From Lentisphaerae bacterium ADurb.Bin082 (GTDB taxonomy: Bacteria > Verrucomicrobiota > Lentisphaeria > Oligosphaerales > Oligosphaeraceae): a stretch of 64,000 nt of DNA. The stretch covers positions 124,001 to 188,000 of the forward strand of contig MWEG01000023.1 of the NCBI GenBank assembly GCA_002070945.1, given 5' to 3'. Position 1 is the first letter of the stretch, and each line of letters opens with the position of its first letter. Both the position numbers and the translations under genes were made by a program. The notes under the pieces are model-generated. The model made no database searches. It had not been told where the DNA came from and worked only from the letters and a program-made list of their open reading frames with translations. Below, one piece after another: positions 9,511-17,611 of the stretch.

Positions 9511-11007
9511 ATGATCAATGACTACATGCGAACATTCATGGATTCCCAGGGATACGAAGCGCTGACCTTCAACGATGTCTCTCTGGAGACGCGCTACGCC
9601 GACTTTCTGCCGGCCGAAGCCAACATCAGCAGCCTGTTCTCGCGCAACATCAGCCTGAACGCCCCGTTCGTCAGCGCGGCCATGGACACGGTGACCGAAG
9701 CGACCATGGCCATCGAAATGGCCAAGAACGGCGGCATCGGCGTCATCCACAAGAATCTCACCCCGCAGCAGCAAGCGGAACAGGCTTCCAGGGTCAAGCA
9801 GTACCTGCATGGACTGATTCCGAAACCCGTCGTGTTCCACCAGAACATCAAGGTCTCCGAACTGATCGCCATCAAGGAAGAGCAGAACTACAACTTCAGC
9901 GGCTTTCCTATTCTGGACGACCAGGATCGCGTCGTCGGCATCCTGACTTCTCGTGACATCAAGTACCTGACCAACTACGACATGCCGGTGCAGGAAGTGA
10001 TGACTAAAGACCTGGTCATCGGCAAGCCGACCACCAGCATGGAGGAAGCCTACGACATCATGCGGCGCAACAAGGTCGGCAAACTGCCTATTATCGACAA
10101 GGACGGGCGCCTGTGCGGCCTCTACAGCTTCCACGACGTCCGCACCCTCCTCAAGAACATCGAGCCCAATTTCACCCGCGACGCCAAGCATCGCCTGCGC
10201 GTCGCCGCGGCTGTCGGCCCCTATGATTGGGAGCGCATCGCCGCCCTGGCCGAGGTTGAGGCCGACGCCCTGGTGCTGGATACTGCGCACGGCCACTCCA
10301 AGGGCGTCATCGAGACGCTCCGCCAGCTGAAAAAAGACTATCCGCAGATCGACATTGTCGCTGGCAACGTCTGCACCAGCGAAGGCGCTGCCGCCCTTTG
10401 CGAGGCCGGGGCTGACGCGGTCAAGGTCGGCATCGGCCCTGGGTCGATCTGCACCACCCGGGTCGTGGCCGGCGTCGGTGTGCCGCAGCTGACCGCTGTC
10501 TTCAACGCTGCCAAGGCCGTGGGCAGCGATGTTCCGATCATTGCTGACGGCGGGATCGAGCATTCCGGCGACGTGGCCAAGGCCATCGCGGTCGGCGCCA
10601 GCTGCGTCATGATGGGTTCGGCCCTGGCCGGCACCGAGGAATGCCCTGGCGAGCGCATCCTCCACCAGGGCCGCACCTACGTCATCTACCGCGGCATGGG
10701 CAGCATTGACGCCATGCGCAAAGGCAAAGGCAGCCGGGAGCGCTATGGCGTTGACGCCGAAGCCACGACCGAAAAGCTGGTGCCGCAGGGCATTGAAGGA
10801 ATGATTCCCTATCGCGGATTTGTCGCCGACGTTTTGAACCAGTATATTGGTGGTTTGCACTTTGCGTTGGGTTACTGCGGCAGCCGCACGATTGCCGAGA
10901 TGCAGGAAAACGCACGCTTTGTTCGAGTCAGCAGCGCTGGCCTGCACGAGGCGCACCCGCACAATGTCATCGTCCAGAAAGACGCCCCGAACTACCGGGC
11001 CACCTGA
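9511..11007 (+). CDS. guaB: Inosine-5'-monophosphate dehydrogenase
   Basis: 498 residues. It oxidises IMP to XMP with NAD+, the committed step of GTP synthesis. A (beta/alpha)8 barrel is interrupted by a Bateman module of two CBS domains (about 105-215, with [12 protein letters not shown]). The active-site loop [18 protein letters not shown] contains the catalytic Cys. IADGGI and the flap GSRERYGVD follow. AAGG lies about 14 nt before the ATG. A long opposite-strand frame here is a coding shadow. Confidence 0.97.
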   Translation: MINDYMRTFMDSQGYEALTFNDVSLETRYADFLPAEANISSLFSRNISLNAPFVSAAMDTVTEATMAIEMAKNGGIGVIHKNLTPQQQAEQASRVKQYLHGLIPKPVVFHQNIKVSELIAIKEEQNYNFSGFPILDDQDRVVGILTSRDIKYLTNYDMPVQEVMTKDLVIGKPTTSMEEAYDIMRRNKVGKLPIIDKDGRLCGLYSFHDVRTLLKNIEPNFTRDAKHRLRVAAAVGPYDWERIAALAEVEADALVLDTAHGHSKGVIETLRQLKKDYPQIDIVAGNVCTSEGAAALCEAGADAVKVGIGPGSICTTRVVAGVGVPQLTAVFNAAKAVGSDVPIIADGGIEHSGDVAKAIAVGASCVMMGSALAGTEECPGERILHQGRTYVIYRGMGSIDAMRKGKGSRERYGVDAEATTEKLVPQGIEGMIPYRGFVADVLNQYIGGLHFALGYCGSRTIAEMQENARFVRVSSAGLHEAHPHNVIVQKDAPNYRAT

Positions 11008-11031
11008 CCGCAGTCCTGAGCATCACCCACA

Positions 11032-11056
11032 GGCGGCCACGTGACGGGCGGCCGCC
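11032..11056. other. Short hairpin between guaB and floA-like gene
   Basis: GGCGGCC (11032-11038) and GGCCGCC (11050-11056) can pair in a 7-bp GC stem. No T tract follows, so a terminator role is doubtful. Confidence 0.3.
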
Positions 11057-11076
11057 GAAACCGGAAAAGAAAAACC

Positions 11077-11099
11077 ATGCCCCCCCCCCACTGCTGATG
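11077..11099 (+). other. C10 homopolymer across the floA-like start
   Basis: ATG (11077) is followed by ten C residues (11080-11089). As read, it encodes a 6-codon ORF that ends in TGA overlapping the second ATG (11097). With 11 Cs it would run in frame into the floA-like gene. Confidence 0.8.
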
Positions 11100-12083
11100 A
11101 TCATACTGGCCATCCTGCTGCTGGCGCTTCTGGTGCCGGCAGGCTGGCTGGCGCTGTTCGTCTGCCGCCGGTTTCCCCTCTGGCTGGAAGCCAAGGCCGC
11201 CGGACTCAACGTCAGTTTCCTCGACCTGGTGATGATCCAGCTGAAAAAGCTGTCGCCGGAAACCATCGTCGGCTGCCTCAAGGTCATGCGCAAGGCCGGC
11301 CTTGACGTCAGCATCGCTGACCTGGAATCGCACCAGCTGGCCGGCGGCCGCCTGGATCGGCTGCAAGAAGCCTCCATCGCGGTCAACAAGGCCGGCCTGG
11401 ACCTCACTTTCCGCGACATGGCAGCCATTGACCTGGCCGGACGAGACATCCGCGAAGCCGTGGACAGCCACGTCAACCCCAAAGTCCTCATCTGCCCGCC
11501 CCAGGCAGCGCGCGGCGGCCAGGAGAGCAACGCGATCACTGGCGTGGCCAAGGACGGCGTCCGCCTCGCCGTCCGGGCCAAGGTCACGGTGCGCACCAAA
11601 ATCGACCGTCTCGTCGGCGCGGCTGGCGAAGCGACTATCATCGCCCGGGTCGGCGAAGGCATTGTCGCCGCCATCGGCAGGGCTGCAAGCCATCGCGAGA
11701 TTCTGGAACAGCCCGAAATCATCTCCCAGGCCATCCTGGACCACGGGCTCGACAGCGCGACTTGCTTTGAAATCATGTCGGTCGACATTGCCGACGTAGA
11801 CGTGCAAGACAATGTCGCGGCGCGCCTGCAAACCGTCAAGGCCGAGGCGGACAAGCGCATCGCCCGGGCCAGAGCCGAAGAGCGACGCGCCGCCGCCATC
11901 GCCACCCACCAGGAAATGCAGTCGCGCACCGTGGGCATGCAAGTCAAGGTGACGGAGGCAAGAGCCGAACTGCCTTTGGCTGTAGCCGCCGCCTGCCAAG
12001 ACCAAAACCTCGGCGCGCCGCAGCCATTCCAACACCTGCTGCCAAGCCCGCGACGCTGGCAGTCAAAACCACAGCCAACCTGA
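11097..12083 (+). CDS. floA: FloA-like flotillin (SPFH membrane scaffold)
   Basis: 328 residues matching bacterial FloA (YqfA). There is one N-terminal membrane segment (about 1-22), then SPFH-like sequence with LAGRDIREAV, VNPKV, RAKVTVRTKIDRLVGAAGE, TIIARVGEGIV and IMSVDIADVDV. A charged coiled region EADKRIARARAEERRAA follows, then ELPLAVAAA. FloA organises membrane microdomains. An ATG at 11077, with GGAAAAGA 8-9 nt upstream, is out of frame because of the intervening C10 run. One more C would fuse it in frame as MPPPPLL before the current start, so the true N-terminus is uncertain. The C-terminal tail departs from the usual MxLxNIQADTxMR ending. Confidence 0.85.
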   Translation: MIILAILLLALLVPAGWLALFVCRRFPLWLEAKAAGLNVSFLDLVMIQLKKLSPETIVGCLKVMRKAGLDVSIADLESHQLAGGRLDRLQEASIAVNKAGLDLTFRDMAAIDLAGRDIREAVDSHVNPKVLICPPQAARGGQESNAITGVAKDGVRLAVRAKVTVRTKIDRLVGAAGEATIIARVGEGIVAAIGRAASHREILEQPEIISQAILDHGLDSATCFEIMSVDIADVDVQDNVAARLQTVKAEADKRIARARAEERRAAAIATHQEMQSRTVGMQVKVTEARAELPLAVAAACQDQNLGAPQPFQHLLPSPRRWQSKPQPT

Positions 12084-12153
12084 TGAACAACCAAAAACAG
12101 CCGCATTTCCAACCAAAAATAGCCGCCCTTGAAAAAAAAATAAACTTGGCACC

Positions 12154-12182
12154 TTGATTTAAAGATACTTTGAACGTATGGT
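12154..12182 (+). promoter_or_regulatory. Candidate promoter of the pilus/secretin locus
   Basis: TTGATT (12154-12159), a 17-nt spacer and TATGGT (12177-12182) form a plausible sigma70-like promoter. Downstream, before the first ATG, small hairpins can form (GCCGTC/GACGGC at 12226-12243, then CACTG/CAGTG). AGGGAG before 12280 is the ribosome site. Confidence 0.4.
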
Positions 12183-12279
12183 ATCCGGCGCGACATTTTT
12201 TTTCACGAAATAACTCTATCTAGGAGCCGTCTATGTCGACGGCGCACTGCCCAACAGTGAAAAAGACAGGGAGAATTTC

Positions 12280-12900
12280 ATGCCTGCCATTTCATTTCGC
12301 TTCAGTTTCCGACTTTTTCTGCTGACCGGCCTGTTCTTGCTGGCTGCTGCTACCGACGCCCTAGCCCAGCGCAGCCGCACCGAGGCCAACATCAGCAAGT
12401 TGAAATGCTATAACGAGCGCACGCCGTCCTTCCCGGCCTCCATCCAAGGCAACAAGGGTTCGCGGGACGACTGGTGCCGAATTGACCTCGAATTCGACAC
12501 TAAGACCAGCCCCAACGAAGGGTGGATCAATGAAATCGAGGTCAAATGGGCTGTCCTCGCGGAAGTGGCAGCTGAAAAGCGCGCCATTTTCATGACCCTA
12601 TCCACGTTCTACACCGACGTCGAAGACGGCAAGCACAATGTCTGCGTCTACATCAAGCCGAAATTTTTCAAGCGGCACTTGAAATCCAACCGTCCTGTAC
12701 TCAACCGCCTCAGCCTGTACGCCGAAATCCTGGTTGACGGCCAGGTCATCGCCCGCCAGGAAAGCAAATCCTCCAACCGAGTTCCCAACAATTGGTTCCA
12801 ACACCCGGGCGGCCTCGCCAATGAATTGCTGCCCAAGCGCCTTACCCCGTTCGCGCACCTCGACTATGACTACTACGAACACGAAAAAGTCACTCCTTGA
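12280..12900 (+). CDS. Amuc_1102-like exported protein
   Basis: 206 residues with a clear signal peptide (residues 1-29, ending ATDALAQ). The mature part is beta-rich, with INEIEVKWAVLAE and HNVCVYIKPKFFKR, and ends at a Tyr-rich tail (YDYYEHE). Size, position and order relative to the next four genes match Amuc_1102 of Akkermansia muciniphila, a conserved protein of the type IV pilus-like cluster in Verrucomicrobiota. A periplasmic or cell-surface accessory role in the pilus/secretion machine is inferred from this context. No catalytic motif is visible. Confidence 0.75.
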   Translation: MPAISFRFSFRLFLLTGLFLLAAATDALAQRSRTEANISKLKCYNERTPSFPASIQGNKGSRDDWCRIDLEFDTKTSPNEGWINEIEVKWAVLAEVAAEKRAIFMTLSTFYTDVEDGKHNVCVYIKPKFFKRHLKSNRPVLNRLSLYAEILVDGQVIARQESKSSNRVPNNWFQHPGGLANELLPKRLTPFAHLDYDYYEHEKVTP

Positions 12901-12949
12901 GTCTCTGCCGAGCCAGGGCAGGGCAAAGCAGTAAGCGGGAAACGACATC

Positions 12950-15016
12950 ATGGCTAAAGAAGAACGAATTCTGGCTATCGACATCGGGGCAACCAGCATC
13001 AAGCTGTGCGAATTCGTCTATTCAGCTGAACAGACGATTAGCCTCGCTCTGTTCGCCCAGCGCGAATACGAGGAGGAGTTGTCCGAAGGCACTCGCATGG
13101 GCGTGGTCGCCGGGCTCCTGCGCCAGATGCTGGCCGAAGGCGGCTTCCAGGCGCGGCGCGCCTTGATCTGCATGTCTGGACAGTCTGCCCTGATGCGTTT
13201 CAGCCGCATCCTGACCATGAACTACGACCGCAAGGCCATTCGCCAGCTGGCCGAATTCGAGGCAACGCAGAACATCCCCTTCCCCATTGAGGAAGTCATC
13301 TGGGACTACCAGCTCATCACTGGCCAGGACACTGAAAGCCTGGACCTGATGTCGATCGTCATCAAGAACGAAGTCGTCGAGCAATTCACTGCCGCTGTTT
13401 CCCAGGTTGGCTGCATTCCCATCTTAGTTGACGTCGCCCCTGCTGCTTGCTACAACGCCATGCGCGCCAACGGCCTTGGCCAGGATGAATGCGTCATAGT
13501 CCTCAACATCGGCGGCCGCAGCACCAACCTGCTGTTCGCCGAGGGCGAGCGCTTCTTCGCCCGCACCATCCCGATTGCCGGCCACTCCATCACCCAGCAG
13601 ATCGCCAAGGAATTCGGCATTGGGCTGCCCGAGGCCGAGGAGCTGAAGCGGCACCACGGCTTTGTCGCCCTTGGCGGCGCCTACGCTGAGCCGGAGTCGG
13701 AAACCGCCGCCAACGTGTCCAAGATCATCCGCAACGTCATGGCGCGCCTGCATGGCGAAATCGCCCGTTCGATCAACTCCTACCGGGTTCAGCACAAGGG
13801 CCAGCGCCCCACCAAGATGTACCTGACCGGAGGCAGCTCGATCCTGTCGTATTGCGACATCTTCTTCTCCGAAAAGCTGAACATCCCCGTAGAATACTTC
13901 AATCCGTTCCAGGTCGTCTCCCTGCAGCCGACAGTAGACCGGCAGCGGCTGCAAGAAGTGGCCCACATGTTCAGCGAGACGATTGGCCTTGGCCTGCGCT
14001 ACAGCACCCAATGCCCCATCGAGCTGAGCCTTATCCCCATCACCCTGCGCCGCCAGCAGAACCTGGCCAAGAAAAAGCCCTATCTGGCCGGCACCCTCGC
14101 CGCCTTCCTGATGGTCCTCGTGGTGATCTGGTTCGGCATCCTGCAACGCACCGACCTCTACGCCGCCAACAACAACAAGCTCAAAAGCTTGCACGAAAAG
14201 ACGCAACCGGTCAAGCAGAGAATCGAACAGGCCAACAGCGAAGCGTCCCAGAAAAAATCGCAGTACGAGGCCATTGGCGGTCTCCTGCTCCAGCAGGCCA
14301 AATGGACCGCCATTCTCAATGAAATCTACCGTCTCAAGCCCGACGACCTCTGGATCAGCGAACTAAGGCCCATCTACGGCGCCGTCAAGGCCCATGTGCC
14401 GGTCAGCGCCGCCAGCGACCCCATCGTGGCCGGCGGAGGTGGCGGAGGCTTTGGCGGCGGCGGCGAAGGCGGCATGTTCGGCGGCGACATGTTCGGCCCG
14501 GCCGCCGATGACTTCGGCGGTGGAGGAGGCGGCGGCGACATGTTCGGGGGAGGCATGTTCGGCGGAGGCGGCGGAGGAGGAGGCGACGCAGCCGCTGGCA
14601 GCGTCGCCACCATCGGTGGACTGACTATCTCCGGCAACAGCCTGCTTCCTGACAAGAACAAGGTCGCCTTCACCCTGGGCAAGGAAATTCCGTTCCCGTT
14701 CGAGGTTGACAAAACCGAGCCAGAACAACCAGATTCAGCCGGCGAGGGCGACGAGGCCGCAAAGCCCCTGGATCGCAACGCCAGAATCCTGGCAGCCGTC
14801 CAAAAGCACGGCACTACGCCCGAATTGGCCTTTGTCACCGCCCTGCGACACTCCCTGCTCTTTGACGCCGATGAAACGATGACCACCATCACCTTCTATA
14901 AAACCTCCAATGCCGCCAAGAACTACTGCACCTTCAAAATCCAGGTGAAATTCACTATGCCAGTGGAATTCTACCAAGTCAAAGGCAAATCAACCCCGCC
15001 TGGACGGCGAATGTGA
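12950..15016 (+). CDS. PilM-PilN fusion (Amuc_1101-like pilus assembly ATPase-fold protein)
   Basis: 688 residues. The N-terminal part (about 1-370) is a PilM/FtsA actin-like fold with the phosphate motif LAIDIGATSIKL, a second motif VIVLNIGGRSTNLLF and the adenosine motif MYLTGGSSIL. A single transmembrane segment follows (about 377-397, LAGTLAAFLMVLVVIWFGIL). A PilN-like coiled and ferredoxin-like periplasmic part carries an inserted Gly-rich run (about 497-547, GGGGFGGG and MFGG units). In proteobacteria PilM is a cytoplasmic protein and PilN a separate membrane protein; here they are one chain. It presumably links a cytoplasmic ring to the periplasmic alignment complex and the secretin encoded at 17612. 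Confidence 0.87.
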   Translation: MAKEERILAIDIGATSIKLCEFVYSAEQTISLALFAQREYEEELSEGTRMGVVAGLLRQMLAEGGFQARRALICMSGQSALMRFSRILTMNYDRKAIRQLAEFEATQNIPFPIEEVIWDYQLITGQDTESLDLMSIVIKNEVVEQFTAAVSQVGCIPILVDVAPAACYNAMRANGLGQDECVIVLNIGGRSTNLLFAEGERFFARTIPIAGHSITQQIAKEFGIGLPEAEELKRHHGFVALGGAYAEPESETAANVSKIIRNVMARLHGEIARSINSYRVQHKGQRPTKMYLTGGSSILSYCDIFFSEKLNIPVEYFNPFQVVSLQPTVDRQRLQEVAHMFSETIGLGLRYSTQCPIELSLIPITLRRQQNLAKKKPYLAGTLAAFLMVLVVIWFGILQRTDLYAANNNKLKSLHEKTQPVKQRIEQANSEASQKKSQYEAIGGLLLQQAKWTAILNEIYRLKPDDLWISELRPIYGAVKAHVPVSAASDPIVAGGGGGGFGGGGEGGMFGGDMFGPAADDFGGGGGGGDMFGGGMFGGGGGGGGDAAAGSVATIGGLTISGNSLLPDKNKVAFTLGKEIPFPFEVDKTEPEQPDSAGEGDEAAKPLDRNARILAAVQKHGTTPELAFVTALRHSLLFDADETMTTITFYKTSNAAKNYCTFKIQVKFTMPVEFYQVKGKSTPPGRRM

Positions 15017-15137
15017 CCGCTCCCGGCTACGAACGAATCGACGGCCCAGCCGCCCTGAAACCAATGGAAACGCTCCTTGCCCCGCCTAAGGCCAGCAGCC
15101 GGCGGTCAGCAATAAAACCGCCCGACAAGGACAGGAT

Positions 15138-16169
15138 ATGGATTTAATCAAAAAAAACTGGGGATTCCTCGCCTACGCGACCATCTGCCTAGTCATCGGC
15201 GTCGTGCTGATTGTGCAATGCGTCCGCGCTGGCAAGACACTTAGGGAAGCCAAGGATCTGCACCAGCAGGAATTGGCCTTCTTCGACGGCGTCAAGAAGG
15301 CCAATCTCAAGCTGTCCCCGGACAATATCGACCTCGCGGAAAAAAACAAGAGGCTCGCGGAAGAGCAATTCCAAGCCTTCCTCGACCGCCTGAAAAAACA
15401 ATTCCACCTGAAAGTCACGCTCCCGCGTGACCCCATCGAAGCCGTACACACCCTGCGCGATGAAATCACCGCTATCCGCAGGCGGCTGGATGAAAAGGGC
15501 ATCGCCTATAGTCAATCCGCCTCCTCTTTCACCTTTGACTACTATGCCAGGCTCGACACCCTCCCCCCCGCCAGCGACCTGCCCAAGATTTTCCGCCATT
15601 TGGAGCTGATCAAAATCGTCGTCAACAGCGTCATGGAGGCCGAACTGCTGTCGATTGACGCCATTACCCGTCCGCTCAACCTGCAAGTGATGCAGGAAGA
15701 CCTCTATAGCTACACCCCCATAGAAATCAATGTCACCGGCACCTTGAACAGCACCCAGAAGTTCATCAACCTGATGAACACGAACCAAAGCTGCCTGTTC
15801 TTCCTGCGAGAGTTGGAAGTGGTGGCGCCAGACGAGTTGAGCGATGTGGGTTCCATCCTGAAAGACGTCCTCACCGGCGCAACCAGCGGCATGGGAGGAG
15901 GCATGGGAGGAGGCATGGGAGGAGAGGACTTCGAAATCATGGGTCCGGGACCACAACGCCCAGGAGGACGCCAGCTTGGACGCCAGTTCCAACCCGGCCA
16001 AAATATGATGATGGACGGAGGCGCTGGGCCGCTGGACAGCAGAGCCGCCGCCGGAACCGCGCTCGGCCCGCCGCCGAAACGCCAGGACCTGCTGGTCTTC
16101 AAGCCTAAGCTGGTTTCCTGGCGCATTCGGTTTGACATGGTTGACTTCAACCTGGAAACGGAGGAATAG
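15138..16169 (+). CDS. Amuc_1100-like (PilO/PilN-type) inner-membrane protein
   Basis: 343 residues with one N-terminal transmembrane helix (about 9-29), a periplasmic coiled coil (35-130), then an alpha/beta region (about 150-250). A low-complexity GMGGGMGGGMGGED stretch (about 253-268) precedes the C-terminal strand. Length, topology and position match Amuc_1100, the Akkermansia outer-membrane-associated protein known as a TLR2 agonist. Its role in pilus/secretin assembly is inferred from the cluster. AAGGACAGG provides the ribosome site. A GGCGGT/ACCGCC hairpin lies just upstream (15101-15122). Confidence 0.8.
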   Translation: MDLIKKNWGFLAYATICLVIGVVLIVQCVRAGKTLREAKDLHQQELAFFDGVKKANLKLSPDNIDLAEKNKRLAEEQFQAFLDRLKKQFHLKVTLPRDPIEAVHTLRDEITAIRRRLDEKGIAYSQSASSFTFDYYARLDTLPPASDLPKIFRHLELIKIVVNSVMEAELLSIDAITRPLNLQVMQEDLYSYTPIEINVTGTLNSTQKFINLMNTNQSCLFFLRELEVVAPDELSDVGSILKDVLTGATSGMGGGMGGGMGGEDFEIMGPGPQRPGGRQLGRQFQPGQNMMMDGGAGPLDSRAAAGTALGPPPKRQDLLVFKPKLVSWRIRFDMVDFNLETEE

Positions 16170-16172
16170 ACT

Positions 16173-17393
16173 TTGGAATTCCTGCTGCGCCACTATGAAA
16201 AAATAATCCTGGGCCTGACCCTGCTTTTCCTGCTGGGCGGCATCTTCTTGGTCATGCTCATGTTTGGAGAAACCAGGGACAAGCTGGCCGATGAGTGGCG
16301 GCAGGCCGAGTCCCAGGCCAGCGGCGGCGGACTCGTCGCACTGCTCGACTCATCCGTGTTCACCGCTGAAGCCAGCTTGACCGACACCCGCAAAATCCTG
16401 GCCATCAACGCCGGAAGCCGGGAAGACCGCAAAGGCTCCCTGCTTGAGCCGAACCGCTACATCAAATGCAGCAAGCCAGACTGCCCGTACGTGATTTCCC
16501 TGTCCAGCGACACCTGCCCGTTCTGCGCAACCAAACAGCCGGAACTAGGCAAAGACGCGGCCGAAGGCGATGATTCCGACAACGACGGCATGCCAGACCT
16601 GTTCGAGCAGAGGTATTCCTTCCTTAATCCCTACAACCCGGCTGACGCCACCCAGGACTATGACAATGACGGATTCCTCAACGTAGAGGAATACAGGGCC
16701 GGAACCCAGCTTGACGACCCTGACTCGTTCCCGCCCCTCGGCAATTTGCTCCGCTTCACCAGAATCTTCCGCCGCCCCCTGCCTATCGTGCTGCGCTCGG
16801 TTGACGAGGGGCGCACCGACGACAAAGCCAAGTGGGACGTCAGCGTCAACGTCTGGGACAACACCCGCCGCCGGAACGTGTCTAGGACCATCCGCATCGG
16901 CGATAAAATCAATGACTTCGAACTCCTGGACATCAGCCGGGAAGGCACTGGCGCGGCCGCGGTATACCAGGTCGACATCTGCCCGGCCGGCCAGAAAGAT
17001 GACGTCTACCGCCTGTCCCAGGGCAAGCCCGAATTGAACAAAACAACCACCGTGCAAATGGTCTACTTGGCATCGCGCCAACGCGAACATGCCCGCGCAG
17101 TCCTCCAGCGCTTCTCCATGTTACGCAACGTCGGCGACGAATTTCCCCTCAACAAACGCAAATCCACCGGCCCTGTCGTGGAACACTACCGGCTGAAGTC
17201 GGCGGACGAGGCTGCCAAGACGGTCGTCATCGAGCTGCTTGACCAAGCCAAAGGAAGCCCAATAGCGGAAATCACCCTGTTGCCGCTAACCCCGGCGGCA
17301 GACTTCGTCAGCTCCGGCGCCGGCGCTGGCAACGTCATGGGCGGCGGCGAAGGCCCCATGATGGAAGGCCCCGACGAAGGCTTCATGCCCTAG
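16173..17393 (+). CDS. Amuc_1099-like membrane-anchored protein with zinc ribbon and Asp-rich repeats
   Basis: 406 residues from a TTG start that has GGAGGAA about 8 nt upstream; no better ATG exists. It begins with an N-terminal transmembrane helix (about 10-32). A four-Cys cluster, CSKPDC then CPFC (about 100-125), suggests a zinc ribbon. Two Asp-rich calcium-binding-like loops follow, DSDNDGMPD and DYDNDGFLN (about 132-172), of the thrombospondin type 3 kind. A beta-rich C-terminal domain ends in a Gly/Met tail (GGGEGPMMEGPDEGFMP). Gene order places it as the counterpart of Amuc_1099. It probably bridges the inner membrane and the secretin. Confidence 0.75.
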   Translation: MEFLLRHYEKIILGLTLLFLLGGIFLVMLMFGETRDKLADEWRQAESQASGGGLVALLDSSVFTAEASLTDTRKILAINAGSREDRKGSLLEPNRYIKCSKPDCPYVISLSSDTCPFCATKQPELGKDAAEGDDSDNDGMPDLFEQRYSFLNPYNPADATQDYDNDGFLNVEEYRAGTQLDDPDSFPPLGNLLRFTRIFRRPLPIVLRSVDEGRTDDKAKWDVSVNVWDNTRRRNVSRTIRIGDKINDFELLDISREGTGAAAVYQVDICPAGQKDDVYRLSQGKPELNKTTTVQMVYLASRQREHARAVLQRFSMLRNVGDEFPLNKRKSTGPVVEHYRLKSADEAAKTVVIELLDQAKGSPIAEITLLPLTPAADFVSSGAGAGNVMGGGEGPMMEGPDEGFMP

Positions 17394-17522
17394 CCCCACC
17401 CACGAATCACGGAACCCATCTATACCATCATTCAATCGCGACCCAAAAACATTTGCCGACATCGGCTGACGACACCCTGCCCCAAGCCCACAAACAACTA
17501 TCACATAATCCCAACAAAAAAA

Positions 17523-17588
17523 GTGCGTTTGCGCACGGCGCCAGGCAAGATGGCGGCTATCCCGCAAGGGATGACGCCGGGCTGCCTG
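17523..17588 (+). ncRNA. Structured 5' leader of the secretin gene (possible cis-regulatory RNA)
   Basis: A small hairpin, GTGCG/CGCAC (17523-17536), is followed by a stacked stem-loop. CAGGCA (17542-17547) pairs with TGCCTG (17583-17588). Inside that, GGCG (17552-17555) pairs with CGCC (17575-17578), and ATCCC (17559-17563) with GGGAT (17568-17572) around a GCAA tetraloop. Asymmetric internal loops separate the helices. It lies 23 nt before the start codon, next to the GGAG ribosome site. The shape recalls small aptamers, but it does not match a riboswitch consensus that I can name with confidence. Confidence 0.4.
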
Positions 17589-17611
17589 TTCGCTAAGGCT
17601 GGAGAAAACGT

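Noticed and set aside
9352-10962. Long open frame (about 536 codons) on the minus strand
   Set aside because: Exactly antisense to guaB, whose IMPDH motifs are complete; it is a GC-rich coding shadow.
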